DNA from: Cadophora sp. MPI-SDFR-AT-0126
Taxonomy: Eukaryota; Ascomycota; Leotiomycetes; Helotiales; Ploettnerulaceae
Direction of reading: 5' to 3'
Assembly: GCA_020747065.1 (NCBI GenBank)
Contig: JAGMVK010000012.1
Coordinates: 682,001 to 746,000 of the forward strand
DNA length: 64,000 bases
Shown: in pieces, positions 60,449 through 64,000 of the stretch
Layout of the letters: each line of letters begins with the position of its first letter
How positions within the stretch are numbered: position 1 is the first letter of the stretch
Program-made: the position numbers and the translations under genes
Notes under the pieces: generated by a model
Databases searched by the model: none
Told to the model about the DNA's origin: nothing
The model's input: the letters and a program-made list of their open reading frames with translations, nothing else

Positions 60449-61069
60449 GCGAATTTCTGTACGATGTATCGAAAGTCTGGGGCAGTGTTGTTTGGAAAAG
60501 AATAATTGTCCTTGCTTGCTTCGCTTAGATCTTGGACGCTGAGAAGGGAGGAGGACTCTTAAATTTAGCAGACAGCCAGACCAGACATCTGTACAATCGT
60601 AATCTTTTTGGAATCCTTTGACAGTATTGTCGAGTGAAGGCTGTTGCCTCAAGTGCTATCTCTCGATAGCCACTCGACGCTGGGACTCAACGAGAGGGAG
60701 GTTGAACGATTTCCAACGTGTCAATCGCATTTTCTTGACCCAAGCTAAATAGAACTCCTATGAAAGCCCAAATTCCACGATCTTGCTCGTTTCCCGAAGC
60801 CAGCTAGTGAGTGTATACATGCTTACACAGAGGCGAACTACCCGCCAAGCGAGCGGGCCGAGGATATCGGCTACAGATCCCCCGCACTGAATACCCCGGA
60901 TTTAGGGTCCAACCTCAAGCTTACATCTCACTTGTACTGTACTTGAACTGAACCGCATCACATTTTAATACTTGTATGGTCTCTTTCCCCCCAATCATTC
61001 CATAGGGAGCTGTAGCTTTTGTATCATTATTCCTTATTTTATTGACCAACATCTCGTCGATCCCACACC
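60449..61069. other. Intergenic, no recognised gene
   Basis: About 620 bp between the F-box and acyl-CoA dehydrogenase genes, both plus strand. Nothing recognised. Confidence 0.5.
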
Positions 61070-62526
61070 ATGTCGAAATCAGTTCCCATCCCATTCAGCG
61101 ACCCACCTTATCTCATGGGATTGCCATCAGCATACTACAATGAATCGCACAGAAAGTGGCAAAAGACATGTCGAGCACTGGCAGAAGAGCTTCTTGTTCC
61201 ATATGTAAGTGAATGGGAGGCAGCTGGAGATGTTCCAGGTACGTCGTCCTCAACCTCAGAAATTGCCTGAAAACTTAAACATAGACTAACATCCAACAGC
61301 GGGTCTCTATTCGAAATTCATAGCAGCCAACTTCCTGATCCCCAATCTTCCGGCTCCGTTACCGGTCAAGTGGCTCAAGAAGCTCGGCATCCATGAGCTT
61401 CCCGGCGGATTGAAGGTCGAGGATTTTGATTATCTTCACACTCTCGTCTACGCCGACGAACTTGCTCGATCCGGCTCCCTTGGTCCATCAGGCTCCGTTA
61501 CTACGGGTATGGCATTTGGTCTCCCTCCGATCCTTAAATTTGGCTCTCAGGCACTGCAAGAAAAATTCCTTCCCGAGCTCCTGACCGGCAAGAAGAGAAT
61601 TTGCATCGCTGTTACTGAGCCGAGTGCTGGCAGCGATGTCGCTAACATCGTTACCACGGCGACGAAATCCAAGGATGGAAAACACTACATCGTCAACGGA
61701 AGTAAGAAGTGGATCACGAATGGGATCTGGTCGCATTATGCTAGTATGGCCGTCCGAACTGGTGGGGAGGGAGCAGCAGGACTGTCCATGCTCGTTGTCC
61801 CGCTTCTTGACACACCAGGCGTGACCATGCGCCGCATCAAAGTGGGAGGTCAAGTCACAGCCGGAACGACTTTTATCGAATTGGACGACGTAAAAGTCCC
61901 GGTGGAAAATCTGATTGGCCAGGAAGGACAGGGCATGAAATTCATCATGCAGAACTTCAACCACGAGAGACTGACGATCTCGATATCAGTCAACAGACTC
62001 TCGAGAGTGGCTCTAAGTGATGCGTTTGATTATTGTATGAAGAGAGAGGCATTTGGGAAGACGTTGATGGATCAGCCGGTTGTTAGACATAGGTTGGCGA
62101 AGTGCGGTGCTGATTTGGAAGCTCATTGGGCCTGGATCGAGCAGTATACGTATTGTATGACGAAGATGAGTGAGGCAGATGCAAATAGAGAGCTGGGAGG
62201 TTTGACTGCGCTCGCGAAGGCACAGGCTGGTAGAGTGTTGGAACTGGTTGCCAGTACCGCGGTATTGCTTCACGGTGGGAATGGGTACACCAAAAGTGGA
62301 CAGGGAGAGGTTGCTGAAAGTATGTTTCCTATTTCCCTATTCTTTAAGCCAGAGTATTGACTTTGATGAAGGAATTTTCCGTGAGATTCCCGGCGCAAGG
62401 ATCCCTGGTGGTAGTGAAGATGTTATGTTGGATTTGGCTGTGAGGCAGCTTGTGAAGAACTTTCAGAAGAAGAAGAAGGATTTGGAAGCGGAGATGGAAA
62501 GACCAGCCGGATCTTCGAAGCTGTAG
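61070..62526 (+). CDS. Peroxisomal acyl-CoA dehydrogenase family protein
   Basis: FAD-dependent acyl-CoA dehydrogenases introduce the alpha-beta double bond in beta-oxidation. Exons 61070-61238, 61300-62319 and 62372-62526 encode 447 aa. Family signatures are intact: CIAVTEPSAGSDVANI, VNGSKKWITNG, GMKFIMQNFNHERL, and the C-terminal LLHGGNGYTKSG with IPGARIPGGSEDVMLDLAVR. The protein ends SSKL, a textbook PTS1 tripeptide, so peroxisomal import is expected. The N-terminal part (MSKSVPIPFSDPPYLMGLPS) has no mitochondrial presequence character. Substrate chain is not determinable; the family also includes fungal enzymes acting on branched or aromatic acyl-CoAs. Confidence 0.93.
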
Positions 62527-64000
62527 AATGTGTTGTAAAAAGACTTCTGGCATTATTTTCGGCCCCGGCGATCCTTGTCGATCAAGACATACCATTCGCA
62601 GTATGTAAAGCACATTTGAGTAAACATTTGGGTCCACCAAACAGTCATCTCCACGAAATTCCGGAATGTTGAACAGTCAGGCCCGGGCCGGCCCGCGGGT
62701 GAGACCCAAATTTAACAACGTCACTATAAGAAGCCCTTCGTAAGAGTGGATTGTGAGGAGTGGCATAAGTCATGAGGTGAATCTTGCCAGGATGCAACGT
62801 TTCATAAACCAACTCAATCATTTCGGAAGTTGGTGCTGTCCTTTCATGAGCATGTTGGCCTAGGCTTTGCATTCGGGAAGCATGGCGGGGTAAAGGGTCT
62901 CAGGATGGCCTGTGTTTGCGCTGAGTCTGCAACAAAGTGACGAAGTAATCGAACGATCACTCGCTAAAATCTTTACTGTTTACCTGTACAAGTGCGAGGC
63001 CTAATAGGGTTGCTAAAACAATAGCTGCATGCATGCAGCTTCAAAAAGTAGGAATCCTCTCGACAGCGTACAGTCCTGCAGATCTGGTTCTTTCCGTTCG
63101 CTACATCAGCTCAAGTTTGGCTGAGGAGGCTGTGCTATGGATAGTCTGCGTCCTGTAGCGATCAATACGCGAGAACTATGTGGCGCCTAGGTCACCAATA
63201 ACTTCTAAACTCTCAGTTCGAAGAGACTTCCAAATTCGGAAAAGAAATGATTATTTTGTTTTCCAAAATTCATGAACGAGCCTGACGTGTCCTAAGGTTG
63301 AGGTCTGAATGGAGGGGTAACAATGCGCTATGCAATGCTTCTCGATAGAGGGCATTGAAATTGCCTGTCCTAGTCTCCAAACCAAAACAGTAGGAAGATC
63401 TTCTTTGCGCACGCTATCCAGACTCACCCTGCTCTCACTGAAAAGACTGGTTGACGGTCAGACTTGAAGCATATGATCACTACAGGTAGCTTACTGCCAA
63501 GCTTCTGTCTGGTACATTGACGACCCAAGCGACGGCAAGGTGGAAATGCCTCTCTCTGCTTGTGAGTCTGCGGTGGCATTGCGATCAAAGCGATGAATGA
63601 CACATGCCTATTTAGACCAGAACGTAAACACCTCAGCCAGAACAAAATGGAACGATAGCGGCCAACAGATCCCCATTCAGCGTTCGGTCTGTGAAAGCTG
63701 CAAGGTCACGTCAGTGGCGCAATGGATGGGAACAAAACCTGAACGATGTTTGAGAGCAATGTATCCATCCTTCAAGCTGCTTCTCCATGGCCCTTTTTCA
63801 TCCCGAATTGATCGACTTGGATACTGATTGGCTCTTGTATATGGTTGCATGGGTATTTTGTCAGGCAGGCAGTTCATGCTCTTCACCAGGGCGGGAAGGG
63901 GCGACAAGCCCCCACAAGTCAAGCCTCAATCGGGCTGTGATCTGCTGTCAGCAAGGCTCACCAATAGATTCCTTGACCTGAACTCACCGAAGTCCATTTT
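62527..64000. other. Intergenic to right edge; 18-bp palindrome, no recognised gene
   Basis: Short frames only. The palindrome agctgcatgcatgcagct lies at 63023-63040. A plus-strand frame at 63597-63827 is unsupported. Confidence 0.5.
63023..63040. repeat. 18-bp perfect palindrome
   Basis: The sequence agctgcatgcatgcagct equals its own reverse complement. It could be a dimeric factor site or chance; no gene lies within several hundred bases. Confidence 0.8.

Overview
The window is nuclear DNA from a filamentous ascomycete (Pezizomycotina; a leotiomycete would fit, but this is inference). The grounds are short GT..AG introns of about 41-160 nt with CTAAC-like branch sites, universal eukaryotic genes with fungal architecture, and lineage-typical families (AA9 LPMO, Zn2Cys6 regulator, UstYa/DUF3328, Nta1-type amidase). 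I built exon models by hand by joining frames at splice sites and checking that coding phase closes. I found no tRNA, rRNA, CRISPR array or intact transposon.

Layout. 1-16.2 kb is accessory: a UstYa-like oxidase cut by the left edge, a frame-broken coding remnant (1.9-3.0 kb), two convergent paralogous cysteine-rich single-pass membrane glycoproteins (5.7-7.5 kb plus strand, 8.55-9.95 kb minus strand), a secreted AA9 LPMO (11.7-12.6 kb) with a perfect hairpin just past its stop, and the first of two same-strand Nta1-like N-terminal amidases (14.1-16.2 kb). The second amidase lies at 20.5-22.4 kb beyond a spacer with no recognisable gene.

25.6-53.6 kb is mostly housekeeping: an SRA/YDG-domain gene with disrupted frame, PUS7-type pseudouridine synthase, a small ORF with an in-frame TAG, cysteine dioxygenase, Par14-type parvulin, ribosomal proteins eS12 and uS8 as a divergent pair, a GT90/CAP10 glycosyltransferase, a small-subunit catalase, ARL1 divergent from ribosomal protein eL39, SKP1, and GPI mannosyltransferase SMP3.

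54-62.5 kb holds a glutathione S-transferase, a short-chain dehydrogenase/reductase, a Zn2Cys6 regulator, an F-box protein and a peroxisomal (SKL-ending) acyl-CoA dehydrogenase. The GST, SDR and regulator could be a small detoxification or secondary-metabolism group, but no backbone synthase is present.

How they work together: most genes are functionally independent. Joint logic can be suggested for the two amidases (N-degron pathway), the divergent ribosomal-protein promoters, SKP1 plus the F-box protein (SCF ubiquitin ligase), and catalase plus the SKL-ended acyl-CoA dehydrogenase (peroxide and peroxisomal beta-oxidation). No obviously new multi-gene system was found. The most unusual items are the convergent glycoprotein pair, the Nta1 pair with long disordered tails ending in a shared motif, and the 13-nt microexon at the catalytic cysteine of the first amidase.
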